This document shows positions 21,458 through 34,400 of a stretch of 64,000 nt of DNA, one piece after another. The notes under the pieces are model-generated. The model worked only from the letters and a program-made list of their open reading frames with translations, had not been told where the DNA came from and did no database searches. Source of the DNA: Taeniopygia guttata. Taxonomy: Eukaryota; Chordata; Aves; Passeriformes; Estrildidae. Both the position numbers and the translations under genes were made by a program. The stretch covers positions 22,336,001 to 22,400,000 of the forward strand of contig NC_133024.1 in NCBI RefSeq assembly GCF_048771995.1, given 5' to 3'. The stretch's first letter is position 1; every line of letters begins with the position of its first letter.

Positions 21458-21482
21458 TTTTTTTTTTTTTTTTTTTTTTTTT
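21458..21482 (+). repeat. poly-T tract (25 T)
   Basis: An uninterrupted T run inside the probable ZDHHC23 3' UTR. No retroposon body is recognisable beside it on either strand. Confidence 0.85.
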
Positions 21483-21774
21483 GCCACTATCAGGATGTTC
21501 CTGCAGCAAAAAATCTGTTTGCAGACAGGCGAGGTTCTTTCTGGAATGTGGGAATTCAGCCTCCCAAGATCTTGTATTTATGGAATTCCTCTACTGATAA
21601 TGTGAAGAGTGATGGGCCCTGGAAGAAAGTGGAAAGTATTTTTTTTTTAAACATGAACTTTAGGAAGAAAGTTTGTGAAACATTTGTGAGCTTTTTTGAA
21701 GAGACTGATGTGTGTATGTTTGTGTCTATTTTGCATCATGTTCAGTGTTTCCAAATGGGTATTAAATGAATCAA

Positions 21775-21780
21775 AATAAA
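21775..21780 (+). terminator. ZDHHC23: candidate distal polyadenylation signal of ZDHHC23
   Basis: AATAAA followed within 20-50 nt by TG-rich text (ctgtggagtgg, ctgttgatttatgttg), which resembles a downstream element. Confidence 0.45.
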
Positions 21781-21800
21781 TTAATGGAAAGGATCTGTGG

Positions 21801-24110
21801 AGTGGCCTGTTGATTTATGTTGACACATGCAGGCAGGGTGAATGATCAAAAGCTGCCACTATCTCATGGCTATTCAGCTGTGAGCTGGACTTGGGAATAA
21901 GGGAGCAACAGGCTAGAGAAAACTTGGGAAACAAATGTTCTTCTGCAAAAGTTGACCTTTGGGTTTGTTGGTAGCGAGATGAAAGAGAGACCTACTTGCA
22001 GTTCTCAGCATCCTAGGAACATTGCCACATGGTTGCAATTTGAATGAGGATCTTCCATCCTGTGCGCAATGCATTGTCAGTATCTGAGGAGGTTCCTGGC
22101 CTTTTTATCCTGTGTCTTGCTTTCCCCCCTGATACCTGCCCACATAATACACCCAGAACCCCAAAAAGGAACAATCTCTTGCTTTAAACCCATGGATATT
22201 CTCCTTGTAGATAGTGGGAAGAAATATAACCTTTAATTCTGTTGGTATCTTGGGATAACTGCTCAAAGTCAAGATAACTTTTAATAAGTAGACTTACAGG
22301 CGCCTTTGATTGTTCCAGAGCTCTCCTTTGATTTGCCTGGGTGGTACTTCTGTCTGCTGTTCAGCTGTCTGTTTGAAGATAACTTTGCACTGCTGACAAC
22401 AAGGACCTTCCAGCAGGGTTTTATTTGGATGAGACTGTTGTTTGTAGAAGGTTGTCAAACTTGGACACCCAAGCATGACCAGCTTTGTTAACTCCAGTGC
22501 TGTTGATGGGGACAGAAGAAACTTCTGTCTCTCCCTAGCTTTTATTTTTTTCCTTATATTCCCCATATTATTGTGTCTGGCTGTGCTGGCCTTGCAGAGC
22601 AGGGCCATGCCTGGAGTGGCAGCTTCTGTGCTGGGAAGGCCAAGGTGCACTGATGGGGCAAGTGCCTGTCATGGATAACAGGTCTGCAAAGATGTGGGCT
22701 GTGGATCACACTGCAGTGGTCCATGGAACCCTCCCAGGCTTACTATTGTTCCTCCCTGCCTAGGGGGAGCAGAGGAAATTGTTTAATATTTCAGGCACCC
22801 TTTCAGATCCAGCTTGTGCAGGGCCTGGGGGACTTGGAAGTGATTGGTGTACAGGTTTAATGAGAAGATGGTATTTCTGTGGTTAAGGTTTTTTGAAAAC
22901 AGTGTAAAAATGCTGTAGGACAGGGGTGTCCGGTAGAGTATGGAGAGTTTGCAATCACTTCAAGGTTCTGTATTTGCTGTTGCACTGCAGTAAAAGTCCT
23001 CCCCCTACCCTGTGCAGGAGAACGAATGCCTGGCTGTGCAGCCACCTCCCTCTCTTGCTAAGAAAAGCAAGGAGCTGACAGGCAGGAGTGTGCCTGAGCT
23101 GTGAGTGTGGGCTGATGACCAGCATTAAGGCACTGACATCTGCATCGAGCCAAGTGTTGGAGCAGGAGGAATGCTCTGGCACAGCTGCCGGCTGAAACGG
23201 TTTCCTTGGTCTGACAAGCTCTCTGTCACCCTCCTGTGGGAACCTCAATTTGCAAAACACCAACATTGTGCCAGGGATTTTAGGGGTATCCTGTTCATCA
23301 TCTGGCACGGCCTTGCTTCTGCCAAGGAGGTATGAGTTGTTTCAACCAAGTGGAGAGTGGACCAGAGGCCTTCCTTGCTGTGTTCACTGTCAAGCCCCAG
23401 TGTGAGGAAAATTCCAGCAGAAAAATGGGAGTATAAAGCTGATTCAGGAGTTCCAGGAGCTCGTTGAGCACTACATGGCACAGACTTCCAATGGGAAAGA
23501 ATGTCATAAGAGCAAGTGGAATGCTGTTAGCACCAAGTGTAGTTGCTGGCTGCACAGGGGCATTACTCTGGGAGCTCAGCCCCAGCTCAGATCCTCCCTG
23601 CCTGTTTGGCTCAGTCCTCTGCAAAAAAATGCTCCCTGCTCTTCCCCGCAACACGTGTTACCCAGCCTCTCCCAGCTTGTGCTTCCTATCACAATCTGCC
23701 TCTCAATGCAGCCAGATGGTCTGAGCTCACCCACACTCCACACAGCACCTTCAGCTCCCTGCGCTTGGAGAACGCGCTCATCCGACCTGCTGCTGGCCAG
23801 GCCTGCAGGGAGATGGGGAGTGCTCGGCTGCTGCAGAGGGTGGCTGTGGGAGGTACCTGGGAGTCACAGCTGTCTTCAGACCTGCACTGACAGCCTGGCT
23901 TTGTGGGCAGGGTCCTCTTTCTGGTCACATCCCTGTGTCCACATGGACAAATTCCTGATGCTAAAGCTCTGCGGTGTGCTGCTGTGCTTGGGCACCCACC
24001 CTGTCCTATGCCACTTCATCTGCAGCACTTAATGCTAGTCTAGGTCCCTGGCTCTGGCCTTCTGTCCAGTGCCGTTCAGTTGGCTTGACACAATCTGCAC
24101 CAACAGCTCA
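21801..24110. other. spacer between convergent ZDHHC23 and CCDC191
   Basis: No gene, RNA or repeat recognised. Overlapping open frames near 23.3-24.0 kb on both strands have no family resemblance and no splice logic. Confidence 0.5.
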
Positions 24111-25301
24111 GTAATTTCAGATTTGGATTTATTGGAAACTTTCAGTGCATACATGGGTATTACTAACGATCTGTTACAAGATAACAGTAAACTGTTGTCT
24201 TTCTGGTGTTACTCAAGTATTTCCTGTACTGCCAAATGCTTTTGGAGAGCTTTGCCTATCTTGCTGTGAGAGGCAAATGATTCCAGCTTCCTGCCTTATG
24301 TTGTTACTAAGACATAGTGTACCTGAATGGCATTACCCCGTCTGCATTATGCTGCAGGTTAAGGTTAAAAACAGTCGTATGAAACTTCCATTTTAATCAC
24401 AGCTTCTGTAAATGTCAGCTTCTGTAAAAGCTGCAATCTGCCTTTTTCATGGAGTTTTGTCTTTTTTTTCTTTTAAGTAGTTGATCAAGTGAAACAGCTC
24501 AGACAGACTTGCACAATACACCCTGAAACATTAAACAGTTTGGGAAGTGTTTAAATGACAATTGAGGCTCATAAACTTGGGATCACTGCTTGGTACCAAA
24601 ATCAAAGCACTGTGCTTGTGTACTGGCTGGTGCTGCAAACAAGGCAGCCTCTTGCTAAAGAACTAATGTTTTAGACTTTTCAGTATGCAGTGATGTGATC
24701 TGGATCATTAGCAAATATGGTTTGCATAAAAAACTCTTCCCTTTCCCCCTCCCATCCGAACTTTCCTGGCACAGTTAGCTAGAAACTGTGCTCTGGGTGG
24801 CCAAGTTCACAGCAGTAGTTAGGGGTCAGCTGACAGTAAGGTCTGTCTGCCCTCTGGACAAGCTATCACCCTACAGAGTACTGTCAACTGAAAAGCACCA
24901 GGTTACTGCTTAGGTAAAAAGAGGTGCAGTTCAGTTCTGTGCTTCTTTAGATGAAGGAGGATTCATGTCATTGCTGCAGCTAGCTCTGCATGTGGAAATG
25001 GCCTTGACCTCAAAGACACCCTGTGCTAGGCTTTGGTTATTTGGGTTTCATAGCCACCAGCCAAAGACACCCCTACAGAGGCTTAAAAGGAGTAAGTCCA
25101 TGAAGTGCAACATGAAACTGTCAGATAAGTTTCCATCTCTACTTCGTTTACAACAACACTGATTACAGGAAGCGCCCTTTGACTCTAAGACCTTCTGCAC
25201 TTCGTAAGCCTTCCCCCTGGAGTTGTTTCAGTCAGTAGGGAGATAGTACTGAACTGAATTGGTCTTGTTGACCCCTTCCCATCTCATCTGACTCTCTTCT
25301 G
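24111..25301 (-). other. probable 3' UTR of CCDC191
   Basis: On the minus strand this is the stretch after the CCDC191 stop codon up to the AATAAA at 24128-24133. I see no coding exon. A 13-bp direct repeat, CAGCTTCTGTAAA, occurs twice near 24.4 kb. Confidence 0.45.
24128..24133 (-). terminator. CCDC191: candidate polyadenylation signal of CCDC191
   Basis: TTTATT on the plus strand reads AATAAA on the minus strand, about 1.17 kb after the stop codon. It is the nearest canonical signal I found. Confidence 0.4.
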
Positions 25302-25434
25302 TCATGTTTGGAAGTTGGGGAGAATTTCAGCTACTCTCCTGCGTAGCTGGTTTCTTCTTTCTTCTCTTTCCCTTTCCTTTTTCATCAGTAATGGGTACTG
25401 CCTCCATGCCTTGAATGCGTTCAGTGTAAGTCTC
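25302..25434 (-). CDS. CCDC191: CCDC191 exon 15, C-terminus
   Basis: Encodes [20 protein letters not shown], a basic helix and [13 protein letters not shown], then TGA (25302-25304). It carries the last Sfi1-like motif. Acceptor TTTCTTTCAG. Confidence 0.94.
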
Positions 25435-28400
25435 CTGAAAGAAATTAGGGACACAAGGAACAAAGTCACAACATGCAGATGTGTACATGACATAACAGGC
25501 AATCAAAAAAGAACTTCTGTTTGAAAGGGGAATTCACATCTTGAAGATTTGTCCTTTCTGCACTTAATCAGGGCTCTCAAATGTTAAGCATCTACATGCA
25601 GACCATTTCATTGAAATGTCAATCATGCTGGGGAGAAATAACATATTGCCTTTTTCTAGTCCTCTCCACCAAGAATTCTGTTCTTCTCTCTGACAGGACT
25701 CATTAGATGCTGTTTGCTTAGCACTCTAAAGATGAAAGAGGTTTTCTGAAGAATAAACAGGGCCTCTGAAATAAGTTTCTTTAGGACAAATGCAGGCTCA
25801 TTTGGTCCAAACCAACCCCTTAGAAGTGCAGGCAGCTGGGTTCCAATTCTTACCTGATTTTAATCACTCCATCAAAGGTGCCCTTGCCTTGGGTTCCCAC
25901 ACAGGCAATAGGGAACCACAGTCCTGTCTAAAGAAGAGTTTGTTATGACAAGGTCTGAACTGCCTTTTGCAAGTTGAGAGAGAGATAAAGAAGCATGTCA
26001 GGTGATTATGCTCCTAATATCCAGTCTCTTCCTGGGTCTGACTTTCCCTTGGTTCCTCCAGTTTGCTGGCTTGTTAATGTTAAACTGCACTATTCAGACC
26101 TTACTGACACAGCAAGCTAGAATAGGTTTGCTCTACCACATAAGAGGTGAATTTAATTTCATTCTTCTTCTAGGGTGCTGCAGATCCTTTTGAGGCTGTG
26201 CACAGGCACAGTCTATTCATGACTGCATGCAGCTACCATGCTTCCAAGATGAGCCAGGTGAACAGGCTTCTGTTTTCTGCTGAACTTTGACAATAGTTCT
26301 TTCTTCCTGCTAGAATGCGTTTTATGGGACAAGGAGTGGACTGGGTGTGTCCAGTTCTGGTCATGATTGGTAGAACTGACTGCTCTAGTTTTTGCTGCCA
26401 AGTCAGGCTGGTGATGGCATAAATGTAAAGACTCCTTAAGTAGGATTTCTAGTTGATCAACTTCGGATTTGTGAACTAAATAATCTGCTGTGTACAAAAA
26501 AGTACTATGTAATTCCCACATAATCATTGGGTTTGCTGTAATTGTACTTAAAGATTTTTCTAAGGCAGCTTTTAGCAGAAGCTTCATGGCCAGATCTGCT
26601 AATCAGCTTAGAGAGTTTCAGCTTCTTATCCTTACTTAGGTTTTCACTGTATTCTCTTTTTTTCAGATTTAGAAGTCCCGTGAAGGGTGTCATTACGCTT
26701 TCTTTTCCAGGCTGCATGGAAACTTAGCATAAACATCTGCTGATGCTGTCTGTACATATCACAGAAGCAAAACACCAGCAGCATAGAACCTGTTCCATGT
26801 GTTCCTGGGGACAAGCTGACCTGTCAAAAGTAGCCCCTAAAATAATCTACAGGGTATATTAAACTAAAGTAAAAAGAACTGCTAGTAAGGGTATACACTC
26901 ACTTGTTACTGTGTTCAGCAGCAATCTTCAGCCTCTCCCATAAGGCCCTTTTTTCCTCCATGATATGATCAAACCATGCCCAGAAGCACTTCCTCATGAG
27001 GCAGACTGTGTGGAAGGTACATGCTCTCTCCTCCTGAGCAGAGAGATAATCCTTGTACTGGGGAGGAGGACAAAGAAACAGGTGAGAATGGCTTTTTTTC
27101 TTCTTTTCTCTCCCAGCCTCTGGCCCAATAAATAAAACACTGCTGAGACTATGGCAGTGAAGGGTGGTGGGCACAGGAGTGGAGGAAAATCAGCAGGGAT
27201 CAGGGTGAGACAGTAGATGGTAGAGGAGCAGTGTGTAAGAGAAAATTCTGTGTGGAAGAGTGATGGAGAGTGAGAAGCTGAGAGAAGGTCTCTGAAAAAG
27301 GGAATAATGTTGCTGGAATGGGGAGATAGCAAAGCCTTTGCCAAGTTATTCTGCAGGTGAGTGAATTGGCACTGTGGTTACAGGAAAGTGTGGCAGCAGC
27401 CAGCTCTCTTGGTATCATTTCTCCACTGTGGTGCAGGCCAACCTTTAGCCAGTTCCTGAAGCCCCATCTCAGTAACATATGGGAATAGAAGTCCTCAGCC
27501 TGAGACATCTTCTCCCCGAGACTCTGCTGGGTGTCCTGCAGCCAAGTCATCAGGCATTTCCTCTGCAGACCCAAGCTGTGGTGCCTTTCTGCCACCTGAG
27601 TAGAGACAGCAGCTGGTTACCTGAACTGATGACTACCTAAGTATAAAGCCACAGAAAATTGGGTGCACTAGAAAATCATCTTAGCTTTTTGAGGCCACCC
27701 AAACCCAGATTTCTGACAGCTGGAATAACTTAGAGGATCCCACAAAGAGCATAAGGAACAAGATCAGTCTCTCTACCAGGCCCCTGCTGCATCCCTTCTA
27801 GAGAATACCCTTTTGAATGAGATGCTCAGTTTAACTGATTGTGAATGGGGCAGAGGAATGGCCTGTAACAGCATAGTCCAAGCCTGTCCATAATGCTGAC
27901 CAGCAGGGTGGACATATGGAACAGCTTGTATCCAACTACTTCTTCCCAGCTGGAGGCCTGTGTGCATTTAGTGAAGTACTGTGAGTAGCTCCAGTTCCAG
28001 TGACTTAAATGGAAGCTTTCCAACTTAGTCCTGGGCTCTAGCTGGATCTTCAGGATACAGCTGAGTGTTATCCATCTCTCCCTGATAAGGGATGCTGACT
28101 CAGTCATGAGCAGAAATGTTTCTTTAGCAATACTCCTGTATTGAGGTCTCGGAAGGTGCCACTCCCTGCTCTGCACTCAGGATAGGCCAGGATAGAATAG
28201 ATTGTTAGATTATCACCTGTAGTATCCTGCCACTAGCAGTGGCCAACTCTGTACCAGCAGCTTCACAGAGAGTGAAAGCCCTGATGATAGGCTGGGGTTA
28301 ACTCCTACAGCTAAAGTTGCTTGGTGGTATCTCACTGATAAGCTTTGCTGTGGAGTAAGAAAACTGACAGGCACATGTCATATGATTTTTTTTTTCTCTG

Positions 28401-31400
28401 TAAAATCAGCTATAAATGAGGATGCCATCCCTGTGGGTTTTTAATGGCTTTTCATGATTATTGTCAGATGAGCTGATTTAAAGAACTAATATAAGGCAGG
28501 GTATGCAGGGAGAATTTTGCTTTTTCCATCTCTACCTGGCCTAAAAGCCTATTAAGGCTTCTTCTAAGTGCTGCATCTACTTTTTCCCTTCCTCCTATGG
28601 CACCAGTCATTTCCTTTATCCTCAGCACTTACCACTAGGTTTTCTTTGGTTTGCTCCCTCAGCCTTTTCCATGGCAATATTCCCAGCTTTCTGAGAAGGA
28701 CCTTCTCATAGTGATCTCTAGCCTTTTTCTCGAGCTGCTGCTCTTTCTCCAGCCTCCTCTGCTTCTCCAGTTCTTTCTGCAATACGAAAAGCAGTAGTTT
28801 TAATTCCCTCAGGATGAAGAGGACATTAAGCAATGCAATAGACTATCATATTGGAGCTGGAGGTTTTGACCTGACAGGAAATAGGGATCTGCATCATCTT
28901 TAGCACTGCAGACCAGATATGACCCCATGCAGTAGAACCTGTGTTCTAAAGCATGTGTCTTCTGGGAGATGATGGTATTCCTGGACACTCTCTTGGGCTG
29001 TGTATCAGCCCTGCCGTTTGGAGTTACTGTAACAGGCGTCACCTGTGGCTACCACAAGTGCTGATGTAGCAGGAATCTTCTCTGATGTCCAAAACATGTC
29101 CCAAAATGATTCTGAGTTTATACATGGACCCTACCACTTAACCTAGCCTAAACAGCAGGAAAGGGATGTAGGTATTTCATAACTGTGTAACACTACTTTT
29201 GACTGATACTCAGGAATGAAAGTCAAATGTTCTAAAACATTCAATCCAAGTAGAACAGTAGCTGTAGGTTGAATTCATGTAGGATTTCAAATGCGCTATT
29301 TAGGTTATTAGGACTACTCATTTCCAAGTAACAATAATGAAGTGCAGCTATTCCTAGGTTAGCTCCAAGAGGAAAAGGTGACCTTGATATAACTGTCAGG
29401 CTCGTTTACTTCTGAATCATGTGTTTGTGACTGGTATCACTGCATAGATTGGAGCAGTGACAAGAGTGGAAGGAATCCGAGAGTAGACTGAACATGCTGC
29501 CACTGTGAGGGGCTTATGTGGCTGTAGACTCTCTGAGTCTGTACTGTGGGTGCTGTGGAACTATGCTCTTCCAATGAAGACCTTCAGTTCACATTATTCT
29601 GGCTGCTGACTGAGTACCAGTGGGTAATGGATCTTCTTCCTTATCCCTGCTAAAGGGGAAGAAACAGCTGAGGCATTTGGTCACCAGCTTCTGCTGCCTT
29701 CTCTCCTCCCGGCGCTTTTCCCGCTGTGCTTCCTTTTCCTCGGCTTCCTTCCTCTGTCGTGCTTCCTCTTCAGCCTTCAGCTGGGCCTTGAATTGGAGAA
29801 AGGTGAAATTCAATTTGTTCCATGTGACCTTTTCCATGAACACAGATCTCTAAACTTTCCTAGTATTCCTTTAATATTGACCAGAACATGAAGCTTCAGT
29901 AGGTGAAGTTTCACATACTAGACACAATCTGTGCTAGTGTGGAACTATGGAAGGGATAGGGAGGAGGGACTGTCCTTTTTACTGCCTATATACATATCTA
30001 TATCTATCTATCTATTTTTCTATGTATGTACATGCACATCTTTGCCCTGGGTTATAGTATTTGTCCACTCTTCCTCTAAAAAAAATGTAAAGCATACACC
30101 AAGTCATTTATTGAGAACCTGATTACTGAAATCAATTCTGAATCCCTAGGCTCTGCTCTCAAGTTTCATTTCCACATGCAAAGCAGCATTACAGGTACCC
30201 AAACATTTCTTTCCCCAGACACTGAAATCACACTTTCTAATCCTAATGCAATTTACTAGCAATATTTTCAGTAACAGTTTAATACCCTGACTTGAAGAAG
30301 GCTCCTCTGTTGGGTGTGTATCAGACTTTGTGTATGAACTATACAAACATTGCCAGTATCTTCCCTCTTCAGCAGAGATTTGCTAGAAAGATTCAGATTT
30401 TTACTAGGTGAGACTGCATGTCCTCAAGTTGCATGTGACCAGAGAGGAAAGGCAGGGAGGGGAACTCCATCACTGCCAGGTCCCATCAAGTGGATTGCTG
30501 TGGCATTTCCACCCTTACCATTCTCAGCAAAGACAAGCTACTGTCATGTGAAAAAAGTGCTGGGGAGTGGTAAGGGAGGCTGTTTCTAGAACTGCAACTT
30601 CAAGATGAAGTATCTGTCTATGATACAGGAGGGCTGGTTCTGCAAAAACAGCAGTAACTACTTCTTTTGATGTGTGATGGGTATTTGCTTTCTCACAAGT
30701 CACAAAACTCCTGCTTTGGATAAAGAGCCTTTTCTCAGTCCCTGACTCTGGGTTTAAATCAGCATTTCTTGTAACTGGAACGATGTTTCATTCCAGTTAC
30801 AAGATCACTTTATTTCATTTTCTGCTTCCCTTACCAATTTTTCCTCTGCTTTTCGTTGTTTGGCTTCTTCTATTTTCTTCTTCTGTTCTGCCCGCTGAAT
30901 CGCTCTCTCCTGCATCCCTGCAGAAACAAAGGACATAAGGCTTAGTGGAAATGAGCTATGGTGTAATGGCAGAAGTTTGGTGAACAAGGATGCATCACTC
31001 TAAGTCAGGCCCCCACTGCCCTGGCAACGCCAGCACAAAGGGACTTGCTTCCTGGTGCCCCTTGGAGCTGGCAGTGTCATGAACAAGGAACCTATAAACA
31101 TTTGTGAGATGACTCAGGACCATGGCAATTACATTCTCTCCACCCTCCTTGGTTGACAGTCACAACCATGAGGCTCAGTTATGAAAGAACTGTGTTCAGA
31201 GGGTTTGTCCCTCCCTGCCTTGCCTGATTGAGGGCTGAGGCTCAGGGCACATGATTTAGCAGCAGTTGCTCTGAGGTCTCCAGTAAGCTCTAACTGGTTA
31301 TTTAAAAGCAATTTCATTACATCATCACTGTCACAGGGACATACAGGTACTTGGTCCCACTAGTAAGAAACTACTGCTTAATGCTTCTTTTGGAAGATAA

Positions 31401-34400
31401 ATTACAATGGAGTGATCTTGCTGGCCATCAGCAAAGGTGTTACACACAGAACATACAGAGGAGTTGGGAACCTGTGCTTGCTTCCTCTGCAGTTGCAAAC
31501 AAAGCACAGGCTGGAGCAATCAATAACTGGTAGGCACTGAAGTGTTTTGACCACAGTAAGTTTCCTCAGATTCTTTCCTCCTCTCAGCTGTCCCAGGATT
31601 CTCATCCAAGGGAAAACCATTCAGTGATAACTTCTTCACTGAATTTTTTGGGATCTTTAAACACAACTACTTGAATACTCTGAAAAATATGTTTGCTGTC
31701 TCTAAGGTATAGAGAGTTCAGGCAAATCAGGGTGAATGATGGCTTGGACTAGGTAGCATTGGAGATGAACACAGGTAGTGAAAGACATGGCCAAAAAGGC
31801 CAAAAAGGTCTGCTGATCCCAAACTACTGAAACATCACAATGATTGTATTCCAGACAACCTTTCATGCAGACTGTCACTACCCTGCATTGATACAGAAGA
31901 ACCTGACCTAAGGATATAACAGAACCCTGATTCTACTTTATGATGAAAAGGCTATGTTGCATGTTTATTTTGTGTCACTGTGGCCAGAGAAGGGGAGCTA
32001 TCTTACAAAAGGCAAGGATCTGGAGTTCCTTCCCCAGCCTGGCTATTGTCTCACAAAACCTTGGCTAGGCACTTAATTCCCACTGAAATCTCAACACCTC
32101 TAACAAACTTGGATGAAAATGACTGGCTAGTTTAAGTGTTTTTTGGATGCATAACAAAGGGAATGAGCCTTGTGGCAAAAAACACCTGTACAGCTTCTCT
32201 GAGTCTTCTCACAGCAGAGACACCACAGGTGTTGCAACAACTGCCACAACAGTGTGGACATGGGGGGCCTGCAGTGTTCCAGGTTTTACAAGTGCCTGAC
32301 TCGAACAGGAAAACAGCTCACACTCTCCTCTTACAGCATTCGTCAGACTGGGAAAGAAAGTGCATAATTTTACTTGCACAATATTATCAACCAGCAAAGT
32401 TGAGGCAAGGACAGACATTTCCATACAAACTCTTGAGAGAAGTGGTCTGGAATGGTGTTTGTTGTCTAGAACAATACCTTTCAGTATGGGATGAGGTGAG
32501 GTCAGCCGGCTGGAAGGCCTCCTGCCTTGCATTGCTGCCCTTGTGTTTTCTGGCCCAGGAGAATCAGGGAGGCTGTGAAAGAAAAAGAGTAAGGAAATTC
32601 TTCAGTGAATGTGGTCAAACTATTGTCTCACACCTACCACCTAAGGCCTTGTAGTTTCTGTTTTCCATTGTGCTGCATTATCCCTGATACACCTTTGTTT
32701 TGCTTGCTGTGGGACTGATGATGCACTCTTGCAAAGGAACTGAGTTCCAGGGCTCCTGCATGGTCTGGAATAATGGAGGATGATGCTCTTTTCTTTCATA
32801 ACTAATTAGATCCCTGCTGCTACTATGGGTGACACTGGTGTTGCTGTTTCTAAGTGGATCTTGCATGGATCACCTGATGTTGAGCCAGTGCAGGGAGGGA
32901 GAAGGAGAATGAACTGCGGGCAGTCTGATACTTCTTTTGAGGCTAAGTCACAGCTGAGAGGAACAGCAGATAGCACTAGCATGACTGAAATATGCCTGGC
33001 AAATTCTGGCTCAACTTGAGTGGGAATGAGACATGATGACTAACTGACCCTGCTTTATGGAGGGCATATACCTCAAAGGGGTTGTATTCTTGCATCTGGA
33101 TTCTTTTTTCTCCCTGGTTTGCGAAACAGAACTGTGAAACATCTGGGTTACAGCCATAGCTTGTGCTGCCTCTTCTTTATCTCTGCTCAGCTTCTGATTT
33201 TCCTGCAGTTTAAGGATCAGCTCTTGCTGTTTCTGAAGCTGCTGCCTCTGTTTCTCAATCACACGTTGCTGGAAGGCGTGACGGTGCTCAAAACGACTAC
33301 CATAAGCAGGAGACGTCTTTGGACTGTGTGCCTGAAACTGCTGGAAGACTGTGGCTATTTGATTCCTGTACACAGTCTGGTTCTGGGCACTCAGAGCTGC
33401 ATGTTTAATGGTAATCTCCCAGGCAGATTTGGGGCTGCTGCAGAAATGAGATGTGTGAACAATATCCCAACAAGACTGGTCTCTGGTCTGATCAGGCTCT
33501 TTCTGTATGAGGTAAGTTTCAGTTGGCTAGGGAAAAACAAAAAGAAATGAGAAAAATTTGGCATTGATTAAAACCGAGCACTCTTCTGCTTTTCCTGCAT
33601 AGTGTTTTTTTTTACTGCAAATCTAGTGAGATGCCTGAGAAGTAGGGCAATCTCAGCTATGCAATCCTTATCCAGTCAGGCCAGAGGGGCCCCATTATGC
33701 ACAAAGTGGAGGCTGTGGAAAAGAACTCTTAAGAAGCTGTGTGCCATTTCACCAGGAGGAAGAAATCCTGATTTGGCAAGAGCTTTGGCAGGAATACATC
33801 CTGACTATTTTGTTAGGGAGCACATCTTAGGACAGCTCATTTCTTGGGGATTAGCACACTCTCTTTTGGACTGTGTTGTCCCTGCTCAGAGCTCAGATGG
33901 AGAATAAAATTAAAAACAGTTGTTGAAGTGATCTACACAGCTGATCTACTGAACAGTCCCATTTTAAATGGAAGTCTTCAATGTCCTGCTTCCTTAAGCC
34001 TCTTTTCCAGCTTTGATAAATGTTACCACAAGACAGGTGCACAGTTGAGAATGAGGCTGCACCTTTTTGACACATGGTCATTCTCTGAAGAGGCATCAGA
34101 TAAACAGTCTGCTTTCTGATTCCTAGGTCAAACCCTAAATTCAGTCCCATTCCTTGAGTACAAATTTTACCAGTGCAGCAGAAGAAAAATATGGGCCTAC
34201 TAGGATAGTGTTAGCACTGAAAGACATCAACTTTTGCTTACACTTAAGCAAACAGAAAGCTTGACCTGTAATATGTGCATGTGAGCTCTGATACTGACAT
34301 TAGATCACTGATGTGGTACAGGTTTTATAGACAGAAGGGAAGATGGGGATCTAACCTGACAAATGACAATTTAAGGAAGCAACCTCTTATTCTCCTCTCT

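Larger units (their letters stand above)
17432..21800 (+). other. probable long 3' UTR of ZDHHC23
   Basis: No coding exon is recognisable. AATAAA occurs at 19321-19326 and 21775-21780. The second is followed by GT-rich sequence and is the more convincing distal end, giving a 3' UTR of roughly 4.3 kb. An AU-rich element lies at 17944-17962. Extent is inferred, not proven. Confidence 0.45.

Noticed and set aside
23475-24032. 185-codon open frame between ZDHHC23 and CCDC191
   Set aside because: Overlapping frames of similar length occur on both strands, with no family match and no splice logic.
32136-32654. 172-codon open frame on the plus strand in a CCDC191 intron
   Set aside because: No recognisable domain and no neighbouring exons in the same sense; the length is within chance for vertebrate introns.
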